DNA of 64,000 nt from Thalassotalea marina (GTDB lineage: Bacteria > Pseudomonadota > Gammaproteobacteria > Enterobacterales > Alteromonadaceae). The stretch covers positions 434,001 to 498,000 of the forward strand of contig NZ_BNCK01000004.1 in NCBI RefSeq assembly GCF_014656435.1. The letters run 5' to 3'. The position numbers and the translations under genes were made by a program. The notes under the pieces were generated by a model, which was not told the DNA's origin, made no database searches, and saw only the letters and a program-made list of their open reading frames with translations. This document shows positions 1-9,100 of the stretch, piece by piece; the first letter of the stretch is position 1; every line of letters begins with the position of its first letter.

Positions 1-456
1 AACTTTGATCAATTGCGAGAACAGTTTCTTGATTATTATCAAAACAATATCGCACAAAAAACCTCGCTCTATGGCGGTGTTCCTGCATTACTTGAAACCT
101 TGAACTCAAATAATATTGCATGGGGTGTTGTAACCAACAAGCCAGAATACCTCACGACACTTTTGTTACCATATTTCGACGAGTTTACCGCTTCACAAAT
201 CATGGTTGGTGGCGATACGCTAACACAGCGTAAACCTCATCCTGCACCACTTTTATACGCAGCGCAGGCAATATCCATTGCACCTGAGCAATGCTTATAT
301 GTCGGAGATGCGCTCAGAGATATAGAAGCCGGTAACGCTGCCAATATGACAACTGTAATTGCAGAATGGGGTTATATAAAAGAAGACGAAAATTTATCAC
401 TCTGGCAGGCTGATTTTAGTTGTAAAAAACCACAGGAAATACTGTCGTTTATTTAA
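1..456 (+). CDS. HAD-family phosphatase, phosphoglycolate phosphatase/MupP-like (3' part)
   Basis: The reading frame is open from the first base, so only the C-terminal ~151 residues are present and the true start lies outside the window. What remains is the second half of a HAD hydrolase: a VVTNKPE stretch (motif II, Thr/Asn), the motif III lysine in QRKPHPAP, and motif IV in YVGDALRDIEAGNAA with two aspartates that bind Mg2+. This is the pattern of phosphoglycolate phosphatase (Gph) and of the related MurNAc-6-phosphate phosphatase MupP. The motif I nucleophile would be upstream and is not visible. In many gammaproteobacteria a gene like this follows ubiG and precedes nrdA, which fits here. 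Family assignment is secure; the substrate cannot be decided from the fragment. Confidence 0.85.
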   Translation, partial: NFDQLREQFLDYYQNNIAQKTSLYGGVPALLETLNSNNIAWGVVTNKPEYLTTLLLPYFDEFTASQIMVGGDTLTQRKPHPAPLLYAAQAISIAPEQCLYVGDALRDIEAGNAANMTTVIAEWGYIKEDENLSLWQADFSCKKPQEILSFI

Positions 457-517
457 CGAACAAGGTGTTCACAAATAAAACAACATAGCTATACCATTGT
501 TTTTATTAGTTTATATT

Positions 518-544
518 TTTCATATTACTTTTAGTAATATGAAA
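518..544. other. AT-rich hairpin downstream of the HAD phosphatase
   Basis: An 11-bp perfect inverted repeat (518-528 with 534-544) encloses a 5-base loop. It lies 60 bp after the stop codon of the phosphatase. There is no clean T-run after it, so it is at best a weak terminator. The rest of 457-844 (388 bp, very AT-rich) holds no gene that I can support; its 3' part carries the nrdA control sites. Confidence 0.35.
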
Positions 545-719
545 CTAACAATAAAAACTAAAATAATTCTATTAGGAAAAAAAAAGACAAAATAATGATT
601 GCGTTTTGAATAATTCAATTTCGAAAATAGTTACTCAGTTAGTCACTACTAACAAAAAAATTTTGGTATTTATCCTTAAATTTTTAATGGCTTTTTTAGG
701 GGTTGCATTGCATTCTAAA

Positions 720-767
720 CCTCATTATCTTGTGATTAGATTTGAACTTACCCCCTAGATATTGTGT
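720..767 (+). promoter_or_regulatory. Paired NrdR-box-like sites upstream of nrdA
   Basis: Two 16-bp sites, 720-735 and 752-767, match the NrdR box consensus ACAC(A/T)ATATAT(A/T)GTGT at 11/16 and 13/16 positions by hand count. Their starts are 32 bp apart, the roughly three-helical-turn spacing typical of NrdR box pairs that repress ribonucleotide reductase genes when dATP is high. The second site ends 77 bp before the nrdA start. Known biology: NrdR is an ATP-cone repressor that binds tandem boxes. The match and spacing are seen; function is inferred. Confidence 0.7.
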
Positions 768-844
768 ATTGACCATTTGTTAAGCACTAGGGAGTATTAA
801 AGTCAAAGAACTAAAATAAGCAAAAATAAATATACAGGTTTTTC

Positions 845-3115
845 ATGAACAACAACCTTTTTGTAACCAAGCGTAACGGCGAAAAAGAACCCATCGATTT
901 AGAGAAAATTCATAAAGTTATCGCGTGGGCCGCAGAAGAATTAGATAATGTATCGGTTTCTCAAGTAGAGCTAAAGTCGCACATCCAATTTTATGATGGT
1001 ATTAAAACATCTGATATTCATGAAACCATTATTAAAGCTGCTGCTGATCTTATTTCTGAGGAAACTCCAGATTATCAGTATTTAGCAGCCCGACTTGCGA
1101 TATTCCACTTAAGAAAAAAAGCTTACGGCCAATTTGAGCCACCTAAACTATATCAACATGTTGTTAAGTTGGTTGAGTCTGGGCGCTATGATCAGCACTT
1201 ACTAGCGGATTACAGTGAAGCAGAATTCGAACAAATGGATCAATTTATTGATCATAGACGCGATTTAAACTTCAGCTACGCTGCTGTAAAACAACTAGAA
1301 GGTAAATATCTAGTTCAAAATCGTGTCACTGGTGAAATTTATGAGAGCGCGCAATTTTTGTATATTTTGGTAGCGGCATGTTTGTTTGCTAAATATCCAA
1401 AAGATGAACGTTTAAGTTATATTGAAGGTTTTTACAATGCAATTTCTACCTTCAAAATCTCACTACCAACACCGATAATGGCTGGTGTAAGAACACCTAC
1501 ACGCCAGTTTTCTTCATGTGTGTTAATTGAATGTGACGACAGCTTAGACTCTATCAACGCCTCTTCTAGTGCCATTGTTAAATACGTATCTCAACGTGCA
1601 GGTATTGGCATTAACGCTGGTAATATCCGTGCACTAGGCAGCGCGATTAGAAATGGTGAAGCATTCCACACAGGATGTATTCCGTTTTACAAGCACTTCC
1701 AAACAGCGGTAAAAAGCTGTTCACAAGGTGGTGTGCGTGGTGGCGCGGCTACCCTATTCTATCCATTATGGCACTTGGAAGTTGAAAGCTTATTAGTACT
1801 AAAAAACAACCGTGGTGTTGAAGAAAACCGCGTTCGCCATTTAGATTATGGTGTGCAATTTAACAAACTGATGTATCAGCGCTTGATTAAAGGTGAACAC
1901 ATTACCTTGTTTAGCCCAAGTGACGTACCTGGTTTATACAATGCGTTCTTTGAAGATCAGCAAAAGTTTGAGCAACTTTACCTTCAATACGAAGCAGATG
2001 AAAACATTCGTAAAAAGCGTATCCAAGCGATTGAGTTATTCAGCTTGTTTGCTCAAGAACGTGCTAGTACTGGCCGTATTTATTTACAAAACGTTGATCA
2101 CTGCAACACGCACAGCCCGTTCAACCCTGAATATGCACCGATCAGACAAAGTAATTTATGTTTAGAAATTGCGTTACCTACTAAGCCATTAAACGATATT
2201 AATGATCCAAATGGTGAAATCGCTTTATGTACCTTATCTGCATTTAACTTAGGTGCGATTGAAAGCTTAGATGAATTAGAAGGTTTAGCTGATTTAGCGG
2301 TAAGAGCTTTAGATAGTTTATTAGACTATCAAGATTACCCAGTGCCCGCGGCATACAATGCAACCATGGGTCGCCGCACTTTAGGTATTGGAGTAATCAA
2401 CTATGCTTACTACTTAGCCAAAAATGGCGTTTATTATTCGAACGGTAGTGCAAACAACCTGACACACAGAACTTTTGAAGCCATCCAGTATTATTTATTG
2501 AAGGCGTCTAACTTGTTAGCAAAAGAACAAGGCGCATGCCCTAAATTTAATGAAACTCGTTTGTCTCAAGGTATTTTACCGATCGACACTTATAAGAAAG
2601 ATGTTGACAACATTACAGGTGAACCTCTTCATTTAGATTGGGAAGCGCTTCGTGAGAGCATCAAAAAATATGGTGTGAGAAACTCTACAGTTTCAGCATT
2701 AATGCCATCAGAAACGTCTTCACAAATTTCAAATGCCACTAATGGTATTGAGCCTCCACGAGGACTCATTAGCATTAAAGCGAGTAAAGACGGTATTCTT
2801 AAGCAGGTTGTGCCTGAATACGCAACACTAAAAGATAATTATGAGCTGTTATGGAACATTCCAGATAATGAAGGTTATCTTCAGCTTGTTGGTATTATGC
2901 AGAAGTTTATCGACCAAACAATTTCTGCAAACACAAATTATGATCCGTCTAAATACGAAGGTGGTAAAGTACCAGTTAAACAAATCATCAAAGATATGTT
3001 AACCGCGTATAAGCTAGGTGTGAAAACCTTGTATTACCACAATACACGCGACGGTGCTGATGACAGTCAAATTAAAGAAGATGATGATTGTGCAGGCGGA
3101 GCTTGTAAGATTTAA
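845..3115 (+). CDS. nrdA: Ribonucleoside-diphosphate reductase class Ia, alpha (large) subunit
   Basis: Reduces ribonucleoside diphosphates to deoxyribonucleotides in the cytoplasm, as an alpha2beta2 complex with NrdB. The 756 residues compare with 761 in E. coli. Residues 5-95 form the ATP cone (allosteric activity domain). The active-site cysteine Cys225 lies in SSCVLIE, the Asn/Cys/Glu radical triad in SNLCLEI, the partner cysteine in ALCTLSAFNLGA, and the C-terminal thioredoxin-accessible pair in CAGGACKI. All catalytic residues that I looked for are present. nrdB follows after 129 bp containing a hairpin, and yfaE after that, the standard order. The paired NrdR-like boxes upstream suggest dATP-responsive repression. 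Confidence 0.98.
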   Translation: MNNNLFVTKRNGEKEPIDLEKIHKVIAWAAEELDNVSVSQVELKSHIQFYDGIKTSDIHETIIKAAADLISEETPDYQYLAARLAIFHLRKKAYGQFEPPKLYQHVVKLVESGRYDQHLLADYSEAEFEQMDQFIDHRRDLNFSYAAVKQLEGKYLVQNRVTGEIYESAQFLYILVAACLFAKYPKDERLSYIEGFYNAISTFKISLPTPIMAGVRTPTRQFSSCVLIECDDSLDSINASSSAIVKYVSQRAGIGINAGNIRALGSAIRNGEAFHTGCIPFYKHFQTAVKSCSQGGVRGGAATLFYPLWHLEVESLLVLKNNRGVEENRVRHLDYGVQFNKLMYQRLIKGEHITLFSPSDVPGLYNAFFEDQQKFEQLYLQYEADENIRKKRIQAIELFSLFAQERASTGRIYLQNVDHCNTHSPFNPEYAPIRQSNLCLEIALPTKPLNDINDPNGEIALCTLSAFNLGAIESLDELEGLADLAVRALDSLLDYQDYPVPAAYNATMGRRTLGIGVINYAYYLAKNGVYYSNGSANNLTHRTFEAIQYYLLKASNLLAKEQGACPKFNETRLSQGILPIDTYKKDVDNITGEPLHLDWEALRESIKKYGVRNSTVSALMPSETSSQISNATNGIEPPRGLISIKASKDGILKQVVPEYATLKDNYELLWNIPDNEGYLQLVGIMQKFIDQTISANTNYDPSKYEGGKVPVKQIIKDMLTAYKLGVKTLYYHNTRDGADDSQIKEDDDCAGGACKI

Positions 3116-3122
3116 ACTATTA

Positions 3123-3149
3123 AACGCCTTGTCGATGTAACAAGGCGTT
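3123..3149 (+). terminator. Hairpin between nrdA and nrdB
   Basis: A 9-bp GC-containing stem (3123-3131 with 3141-3149) and 9-base loop start 8 bp after the nrdA stop codon. The following bases are only moderately T-rich, so it may be a partial terminator or an mRNA-processing/stability element that sets the NrdA:NrdB ratio rather than a full stop. Confidence 0.5.
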
Positions 3150-3244
3150 AATTTACCCTATTTGTTAAACCTTCATAAAAAGATAAAGATCGAATTAGTC
3201 TAATTGTTTCGTATATACATTAGCGCTAATTCAAGGAGCATTAC

Positions 3245-4375
3245 ATGACCTATAGTACATTTAACCAAGTTCCTAATAACCCTCTTCTTGAGCCTATGTT
3301 TTTAGGAAATAGTGTTAATGTCGCTCGTTATGATCAACAACGTTACACTGCGTTCGAAAAGTTAATTGAAAAGCAACTTTCGTTTTTCTGGCGCCCAGAA
3401 GAAATTGACGTGTCGCGTGACCGTGCTGACTGGCAAGGTTTGACTGATTCAGAAAAGCATATTTTTATTTCAAACTTAAAATATCAAACACTATTAGATA
3501 GTGTTGCTGCACGATCAGTGAATGCAGTTTTACTACCTATTGTCTCATTACCTGAATTAGAAACTTGGATAGAAACTTGGGCTTTTAGTGAAACGATTCA
3601 CTCACGCTCGTACACTCATATTCTTCGCAACTTGTTCACCGATCCAAGTGAAGTATTTGACGATATCGTTGTTAACCCTGCTATATTAAAAAGAGCATCT
3701 AGTATTTCTAAATATTTTGATGATGTGATTTTGACAACACAACTAATGCAGTCACAAGGTGAAGGCACATATGAAGTTGAAGGTAGAACGTTTGAAGTTA
3801 CACAGCGTAAACTTAAAGAGCGTTTATTCTTATCAATTTGTTCTACCAACGCATTAGAAGCCATCCGCTTCTACGTTAGTTTCGCTTGCTCTTTTGCATT
3901 TGCAGAACGAGAATTACTTGAAGGTAACGCAAAAATTATCAAGCTTATTGCTCGTGACGAGGCATTGCACTTAACTGGCACTCAACATATTTTAAACAAC
4001 TGGTTTTCTGGTAAAGATGACCCTGAAATGAAAGAAATAGCAGAAGAACTTAAAGGTGAAGGTCTGCAAATATTCTTAGACGTTGTTGAGCAAGAAAAAG
4101 AATGGGCACAGTATTTGTTTAAAGACGGCTCAATGATTGGCTTGAATGCTCAAATATTAAATCAGTATATTGAGTACATAAGTAATCAACGTTTACATGC
4201 TATAGGCTACGATATGCCGTTTTCAATCAAGAGTAACCCTCTTCCTTGGATGAATGCATATTTAGTGAGTGACAACGTACAAGTGGCTCCACAAGAAACT
4301 GAAATTTCTAGCTATCTTGTGGGTCAAGTTGACTCTTCAGTCTCAAGTGATGATTTTGGTGGTTTTGACTTATAA
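3245..4375 (+). CDS. nrdB: Ribonucleoside-diphosphate reductase class Ia, beta (small) subunit
   Basis: Holds the diferric centre and the stable tyrosyl radical that starts catalysis in NrdA. The length (376 residues) equals that of E. coli NrdB. The radical tyrosine lies in [12 protein letters not shown], next to the glutamate and histidine iron ligands of SETIH. The first ligand Asp is in YQTLLDS and later ligands are in the Glu-rich [13 protein letters not shown] segment. The extreme C-terminus is acidic and ends FGGFDL, consistent with the tail that docks into NrdA. A good ribosome binding site (AAGGAG) sits 7 bases before the ATG. Operon partner of nrdA upstream and yfaE downstream. Confidence 0.98.
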   Translation: MTYSTFNQVPNNPLLEPMFLGNSVNVARYDQQRYTAFEKLIEKQLSFFWRPEEIDVSRDRADWQGLTDSEKHIFISNLKYQTLLDSVAARSVNAVLLPIVSLPELETWIETWAFSETIHSRSYTHILRNLFTDPSEVFDDIVVNPAILKRASSISKYFDDVILTTQLMQSQGEGTYEVEGRTFEVTQRKLKERLFLSICSTNALEAIRFYVSFACSFAFAERELLEGNAKIIKLIARDEALHLTGTQHILNNWFSGKDDPEMKEIAEELKGEGLQIFLDVVEQEKEWAQYLFKDGSMIGLNAQILNQYIEYISNQRLHAIGYDMPFSIKSNPLPWMNAYLVSDNVQVAPQETEISSYLVGQVDSSVSSDDFGGFDL

Positions 4376-4414
4376 ATCATGACTACGTTAAAAGCGCATC
4401 AATCAGAGTAACTT

Positions 4415-4705
4415 ATGGTTGATGCAACCTCTCCCTCAGCTGATAAAAACAGCCCCGAAGTCACAGCAAACGGTAAAACGGTTTGTTTCCAACAGCAAGA
4501 CAAAACACTGTTAAACTGCTTAGAAAAAAACGATATAGAAGTCCATTATCATTGCCGAGATGGCTTTTGTGGTGCATGCCGAGTGAAATTAAATAAAGGC
4601 CAAGTACTCTACCCTCAAGGTGAACCTTTAGCCTTTGTAGGTGATGATGAAATATTGCCTTGCTGCTGTATTCCAATTACCAATATTGATATTACAGTAG
4701 AATAA
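4415..4705 (+). CDS. yfaE: 2Fe-2S ferredoxin for NrdB cofactor maintenance
   Basis: A 96-residue plant-type ferredoxin. The cluster cysteines are in CRDGFCGACR (C-x4-C-x2-C) with the fourth in the LPCCCIP segment. In E. coli YfaE supplies electrons to rebuild the diferric-tyrosyl radical of NrdB, and the gene sits directly after nrdB as it does here (39 bp downstream). The first ~15 residues are polar and longer than in E. coli (84 residues). It ends 12 bp from the convergent GGDEF gene. The assignment rests on motif plus context. Confidence 0.93.
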   Translation: MVDATSPSADKNSPEVTANGKTVCFQQQDKTLLNCLEKNDIEVHYHCRDGFCGACRVKLNKGQVLYPQGEPLAFVGDDEILPCCCIPITNIDITVE

Positions 4706-4717
4706 CTGTTTATGGAG

Positions 4718-6076
4718 TTAGTTAATTAATCTCTCTTTGATTCCGGCGATAACTTCTGATAACGCCACATCAACAGGTTGAAATAAACCCTCATACATTG
4801 CGCTATTGGATTCATTGATAGCAATATCTAATGCTTTACAATGTTCAAACAACGTCATAGCGCCAATTGAACAAGCAACACCTTTAAGTGTATGAATCAA
4901 ATTTTTTAAATCGTTATAGGAGCCGTTTGATATGGCCAGAGCTATTTTGCGACCATCGTCACCGTGATCTTGATAAAACATTATCAATATTTCTTGAAAT
5001 AAGTTGTCATCACCCAAAACGTTATTAACACCAATTTGGTAATCAATACCAGGATAACTGTTCGTTTCAACCATTGTTTTTTCCATATTTTGAGATTCAA
5101 CGATCATTACATCAGCTGTGTCTAATTCATCAGACGGTTCAACGGTGCCATCTAACATCGTTTGGTTTCGTCCGTTGCGTTTAGCTTGATACAAGGCGCT
5201 GTCAGCATTTTTTACTAATTCGTCATAATGGATACTTTTACCGACACTTGACGTAATACCAATACTTGCGGTTATATTAAACTCAATCGTTTTATCGTCC
5301 TTATCAACTTGAATTATACGAGACTCAACAGTTGCTCTGCAGCGCTCACAAGCTAAATAAGCTTCATCAATGGTGGTGTTGGGCATACACACGGCAAACT
5401 CTTCCCCACCGACACGACCAATCACATCATAACAGCGGAATGTTTTTTTCAGTATTGCTGCAAACTCAACGAGAGCTTTGTCTCCTACATCATGACCATA
5501 TTTATCATTAACATTCTTGAAAAAATCAATATCGAGCATGGCAAATGAAATAACATTGTTTTCTCTTTGCGCTTGATTAATACATGCGTTAGAAAGCTCT
5601 TGAAAAGCGCCTCGGTTATTTAAACCTGTTAAGCTGTCTGTTTTGGCAAGCAGTTCCAAAAGTTTGGTTTTTTCCATATAACGCAAGGCATTGTTTATAC
5701 GCGCTAGCAATACTTTGGGAATATAGGGTTTTGTAATGTAATCATCCGCGCCAAGCTCTAAGGCAGTTACAATAGCGTCTTCTTCACCGGACGCTGACAA
5801 CATAATTACAGGAACATTTTGCATAGCCTGTTCTTGTTGCATTCGTTTTAGTGTATCGATACCCGAGATACCAGGCATATGAATATCAAGTAATACCAAA
5901 CTTACGTCAGTTTCTTTTATGATCTCAAGTGCAAGCTCTCCAGATTCTGCCGTAATAACACGATAGCCCGACTCTGCTAAATCAAACTCAAGTAACATTA
6001 AACTGTCTTTTGCGTCATCAACCGCTAATATGGTGTAATTTGCTGCTTTATCTAAACCGTGTCCTTTCATCATCAC
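4718..6076 (-). CDS. Response regulator: receiver, GGDEF diguanylate cyclase and C-terminal HPt
   Basis: A 452-residue cytoplasmic three-domain protein. Residues ~14-130 are a receiver with phosphoacceptor Asp64 (in LLDIHMP). Residues ~140-305 are a GGDEF domain with an intact active-site GGEEF near residue 222. An RCYD motif lies exactly five residues before it, the RxxD inhibitory site that binds c-di-GMP. Residues ~350-450 are an HPt domain with His395 in LIHTLKG. It is therefore predicted to make c-di-GMP under phosphorelay control; the HPt could receive phosphate from, or pass it to, the neighbouring hybrid kinases. Three consecutive ATGs follow an AAGG; the second or third may be the real start. 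It lies at the downstream end of the minus-strand signalling locus, 109 bp from the next gene, so co-transcription is uncertain. Confidence 0.93.
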   Translation of the reverse strand: MMMKGHGLDKAANYTILAVDDAKDSLMLLEFDLAESGYRVITAESGELALEIIKETDVSLVLLDIHMPGISGIDTLKRMQQEQAMQNVPVIMLSASGEEDAIVTALELGADDYITKPYIPKVLLARINNALRYMEKTKLLELLAKTDSLTGLNNRGAFQELSNACINQAQRENNVISFAMLDIDFFKNVNDKYGHDVGDKALVEFAAILKKTFRCYDVIGRVGGEEFAVCMPNTTIDEAYLACERCRATVESRIIQVDKDDKTIEFNITASIGITSSVGKSIHYDELVKNADSALYQAKRNGRNQTMLDGTVEPSDELDTADVMIVESQNMEKTMVETNSYPGIDYQIGVNNVLGDDNLFQEILIMFYQDHGDDGRKIALAISNGSYNDLKNLIHTLKGVACSIGAMTLFEHCKALDIAINESNSAMYEGLFQPVDVALSEVIAGIKERLIN

Positions 6077-6185
6077 GCCTTATTTTACTATGTCGCATGT
6101 TAAAGGTTGCCTCATTTATTGATTAATTCCATTAGGCCCCTTACTAATGAGTATTACACATTTTATGTAATTCATTGATTTATTT

Positions 6186-9100
6186 TTAGTATACGCTGTT
6201 TTTGCTAAGTTCATCTTTCGCAACACCAAATGACTCTTCTATTTGGCTATACACTTTTAACAAAGCCGTTTTATCTAAATTCATGACATTTTGTTCAATC
6301 TCTTCAGCGTAAAGTGCAACAGTATTAACGGCTATGTTTCTGCTACTTCCTTTAATTCGATGTGCCAAATCTTTAATTAACATATGGTCAACTTGTTCAA
6401 TGGCAAGCTCAAGTTGCTCAAAGAGTTCTGGCATATCTGCTAAATAAATATCGATTAATCGATTTGCTAATGCATCATTTTGTCGGATCCGTTGATAAAA
6501 AGCTGATTTGTCCCAATGCTGTTTGCTTAATTGTATTGGTTGGCTATTCGATGCAAGTGTATCTTTTGTTTCTAACGCTGCTGTATCTTTATTGCCGTTA
6601 AAATCTCGCACACCTAACCAGTGACATAATTTATCTTGCAATATATCTGGATTAATAGGCTTAGTCGCGTAATCACTCATGCCAGCTTTGAGACACTTAT
6701 CTTCGTCACCTTTCATGGCATTTGCCGTCATCGCGATGATCGGGATATCGACAAATTGATCACCCGCTTGTCCTGCACGTATTGCTTTGGTTGCTTCATA
6801 GCCATCCATTTCAGGCATTTGACAATCCATAATAAGAAGTTGGTATTTTGCATCTAGAGGACAATTTGCCAACAACTCTATCGCTTCCTTGCCATTTCCT
6901 GCTACGTCTGCCGTTAAACCGAGGTTTTGTAAAATGCCAAGTAATACCACCTGATTAATGCGGTTATCCTCTACTACCATGATCCTTGCAATATTGGGCA
7001 TCTGTGAAACAACCTTGTTATTATGCACTCCCATTAATTTTGAGTGTGTAATGATTGAAGACTGAGAAGAATGCATGTTATTAGTATCTAATACAAGCGA
7101 CAGTGTATCAAACAAATCAGAGGTCGTTGCTGGTTTTGAAAAATAGGCAGCAAAGCCTAGCTTTTCAAAATATTCTGTATCACCTTTAACACTAATAGAA
7201 GTCATTAAAATCAGCGGTAAGTAATGAGTTTCTTGATTAGATTTTATTTTCTGTCCTAAGGTTGCGCCATTCATGTTAGGCATTTGCATATCTAAAATCG
7301 CAGCATCGAAAAACCTTTCTTTCTTTTGCTTTAATGTTTCTAACGCTTGTTCGGCATTAGTCGCCGTATAAACTTTTGCCCCCCACATTTTTAATTGGCA
7401 ACTCAGCACCGTAAGATTGGTATCATTGTCATCAACAATTAGAATATTGCTACCAGATATGTCTATATTCGGTATAGACAGTGGTTTACTGTCACTTTGT
7501 TCAAACACTAAATTAAAGGAGAATCTACTTCCCTTTCCTTCTTCACTGGATACAGAAATATCACCATTCATTAACTCGCATAACTGTTTAACAATGGCAA
7601 GACCCAGCCCAGTACCGCCATACTTTCTAGTGGTTGAGGCATCAACTTGGGTAAAAGAATCAAATAAAGTGTTTATTTTATGCTGGGGGATCCCAATTCC
7701 TGTATCACTGATAGAACATTTAAAAATCACTTGATTATTTTTATGATCAACGCCTGCTTTTATGACTATTTCACCCGCTTCAGTAAATTTAATTGCATTA
7801 CCCACTAAGTTGGTCATTATCTGCCTAAGCCGTCCAGGATCGCCTAACACCATTACATGCTTTAATTCAGTTACATCTAGCACAAGTTCAACCTTTTTCT
7901 GTTGAGCTTTTAGCGCAATTGATTCAGCAAATTCACTCAGTTGATTTCGTAAATCAAATTCAACTGTTTCTAAGTCAAGTTTGCCGGCCTCAATTTTAGA
8001 AAAATCTAAAATATCGTTAATTAATGACAATAAAGAATTAGCACTTGAAGAAGCTAGAAAAACGTGGTGCTGTTGCTGCTTGGTTAACTTACTTTGTTCC
8101 AGCAATCCTAACATCCCAATAACACCGTTCATTGGTGTTCTAATTTCATGGCTCATGCTTGCCAAAAAATCAGATTTAAGTTTCAGTGATGCTTCTGCCA
8201 TATCTAAAGCTTGTTGCTTTAATTCTTGTACCTGCACTTGTTCCGTAATATCTCTATAAGTACCCACGATTCGTGTTTTTACGCCCTCGTCTGAATAAAT
8301 AATTTGGGCATGAGCCTCTAAATGTCTTATTTCTCCAGTAGGTAAATAGATGCGATGTTGAAATTGTGATTCTCGTCTATGTTTAATTAAGTTGTTAAAT
8401 TCTTTCTCTATTCCCGGTAAATCATCGGGATGCACCAAATTACGCCATTGAGTTCTTGGAGGTAAACCGCTGATTGGTTCAGTGCCAAATAGTTTATATA
8501 TTCTCTCATCACACTTAATTTCATTAGTGACTAAGTCAATATCCCATACACCTATATTGGGTGCAGACAACGCAAAATTAAGCCGCCATGCAGCGGTTTT
8601 GGCATCTTGTAACACACGCTTTTTTTCTTCTTCTATCGCTTTTAAAGGAGTAATATCTCTGATCAACCCTGTATATAACTTACCTTCTTCCGTATCTACT
8701 TGACTTATATTAATTAGGATTGGAAAAGACTGCCCTCCTTTTCTAACTGCGTAAAGTTCTCGTGGAGCGCCAAACAACTCCTTTACAATTCGATTCGACG
8801 ATTTCATGTTCTTAACTTCTGATAAGTTTAGGTGGGAGGCCGGGATCAGTACTTGTATATCTTTACCTATTATCTCCGTTTCGTCGTAGCAAAATATATC
8901 AACTGCTGCTTTGTTAAAGGCTTGAATAACACCATTATCATCAATTGTTATCACTGCATCTGCGATTGAATCTAAAATAGATTCAAGTTTTGCCGACAAA
9001 CTAGTCGCTGAAATTTTAGCCTTACGTTCTTCTAAATAAGACGTTGAAAGGTTATCCAATAATGATTTAAAACTGCGAGCTAAGATGCCAATTTCATCAT

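Noticed and set aside
1893-2165. 90-codon frame within nrdA
   Set aside because: Out-of-frame shadow of nrdA.
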